In this document: positions 63,958-64,000 of the stretch, piece after piece
Layout of the letters: every line of letters begins with the position of its first letter
Numbering within the stretch: the stretch's first letter is position 1
Source: Sanguinoderma infundibulare
Taxonomy: Eukaryota; Basidiomycota; Agaricomycetes; Polyporales; Polyporaceae
Assembly (NCBI GenBank): GCA_032821775.1
Contig: JAVLRN010000013.1
Location: 620,001-684,000 of the forward strand
DNA length: 64,000 nt
Direction of reading: 5' to 3'
Position numbers and translations under genes: made by a program
Notes under the pieces: generated by a model
Told to the model about the DNA's origin: nothing
Seen by the model: the letters and a program-made list of their open reading frames with translations, nothing else
Database searches by the model: none

Positions 63958-64000
63958 CTTGTCCGAGTCGTACTTGAAGTTGACCGCGCACTTGTAGCGG
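63958..64000. repeat. second copy of the 43-base sequence, at the window edge
   Basis: Same as 52369-52411. The match runs to the last base of the window, so the full length of the repeat cannot be seen. Confidence 0.9.

Overview
The window looks like nuclear DNA of a filamentous basidiomycete, most likely a wood-decaying Agaricomycete. Genes are cut by many 45-70 base introns with GT..(C/T)AG ends. The recognisable families are typical of that class: a KDZ (Kyakuja/Dileera/Zisupton) transposase, a T5orf172 GIY-YIG protein, TET/JBP-like oxygenase, multi-pass membrane families, F-box, EF-hand/ZZ and Pex24-type genes. All calls are by eye. Exon limits marked approximate were inferred from splice motifs and conserved protein blocks.

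Layout. 0.2-8 kb: an apparently intact KDZ transposase (minus) with two multi-exon genes downstream on the same strand, one of them HMG-box-like. 8.3-9.1 kb: a tRNA-like Pol III unit and a 315-base direct repeat with a conserved hairpin. 9.3-16.3 kb: a Ty3/gypsy retrotransposon on the minus strand that keeps one LTR, has lost its 3' end, carries at least six Arg-to-TGA stops in pol, and has a 671-base hAT-like element (8-base target duplication) inside gag. 16.4-20.3 kb: a GIY-YIG gene, a decayed membrane-protein gene and a decayed TET/JBP-like oxygenase. 20.8-28 kb: a small coiled-coil gene, a chloride-channel fragment, an F-box gene and a decayed family gene.

28-38 kb is a mosaic of host gene pieces. 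GATA-finger, MADS-box and mitochondrial malate dehydrogenase fragments lie in and beside a 3 kb segment bounded by two inverted copies of a roughly 300-base repeat. Next comes a run of fragments, all on the minus strand and partly with their introns: inorganic pyrophosphatase, MFS transporter, CE15 glucuronoyl esterase, ABC-C transporter and GH3 beta-glucosidase. Two of its junctions are in frame. This is the most unusual part of the window and resembles transposon-mediated gene-fragment capture.

38.8-56.8 kb is mostly ordinary gene space: a large EF-hand/ZZ protein with a 14 x 120-base repeat array, a Pex24-type peroxin, a secreted proline-rich repeat protein, a broken seven-helix membrane gene, a CECR5-like HAD gene with an altered first motif, and an intact SAM-dependent O-methyltransferase. 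A broken last-exon relative of that methyltransferase lies at 44.5 kb. 57-64 kb holds a broken short-chain dehydrogenase, a 310-base tandem duplication and little else that can be named. The last 43 bases of the window repeat the sequence just upstream of the HAD gene.
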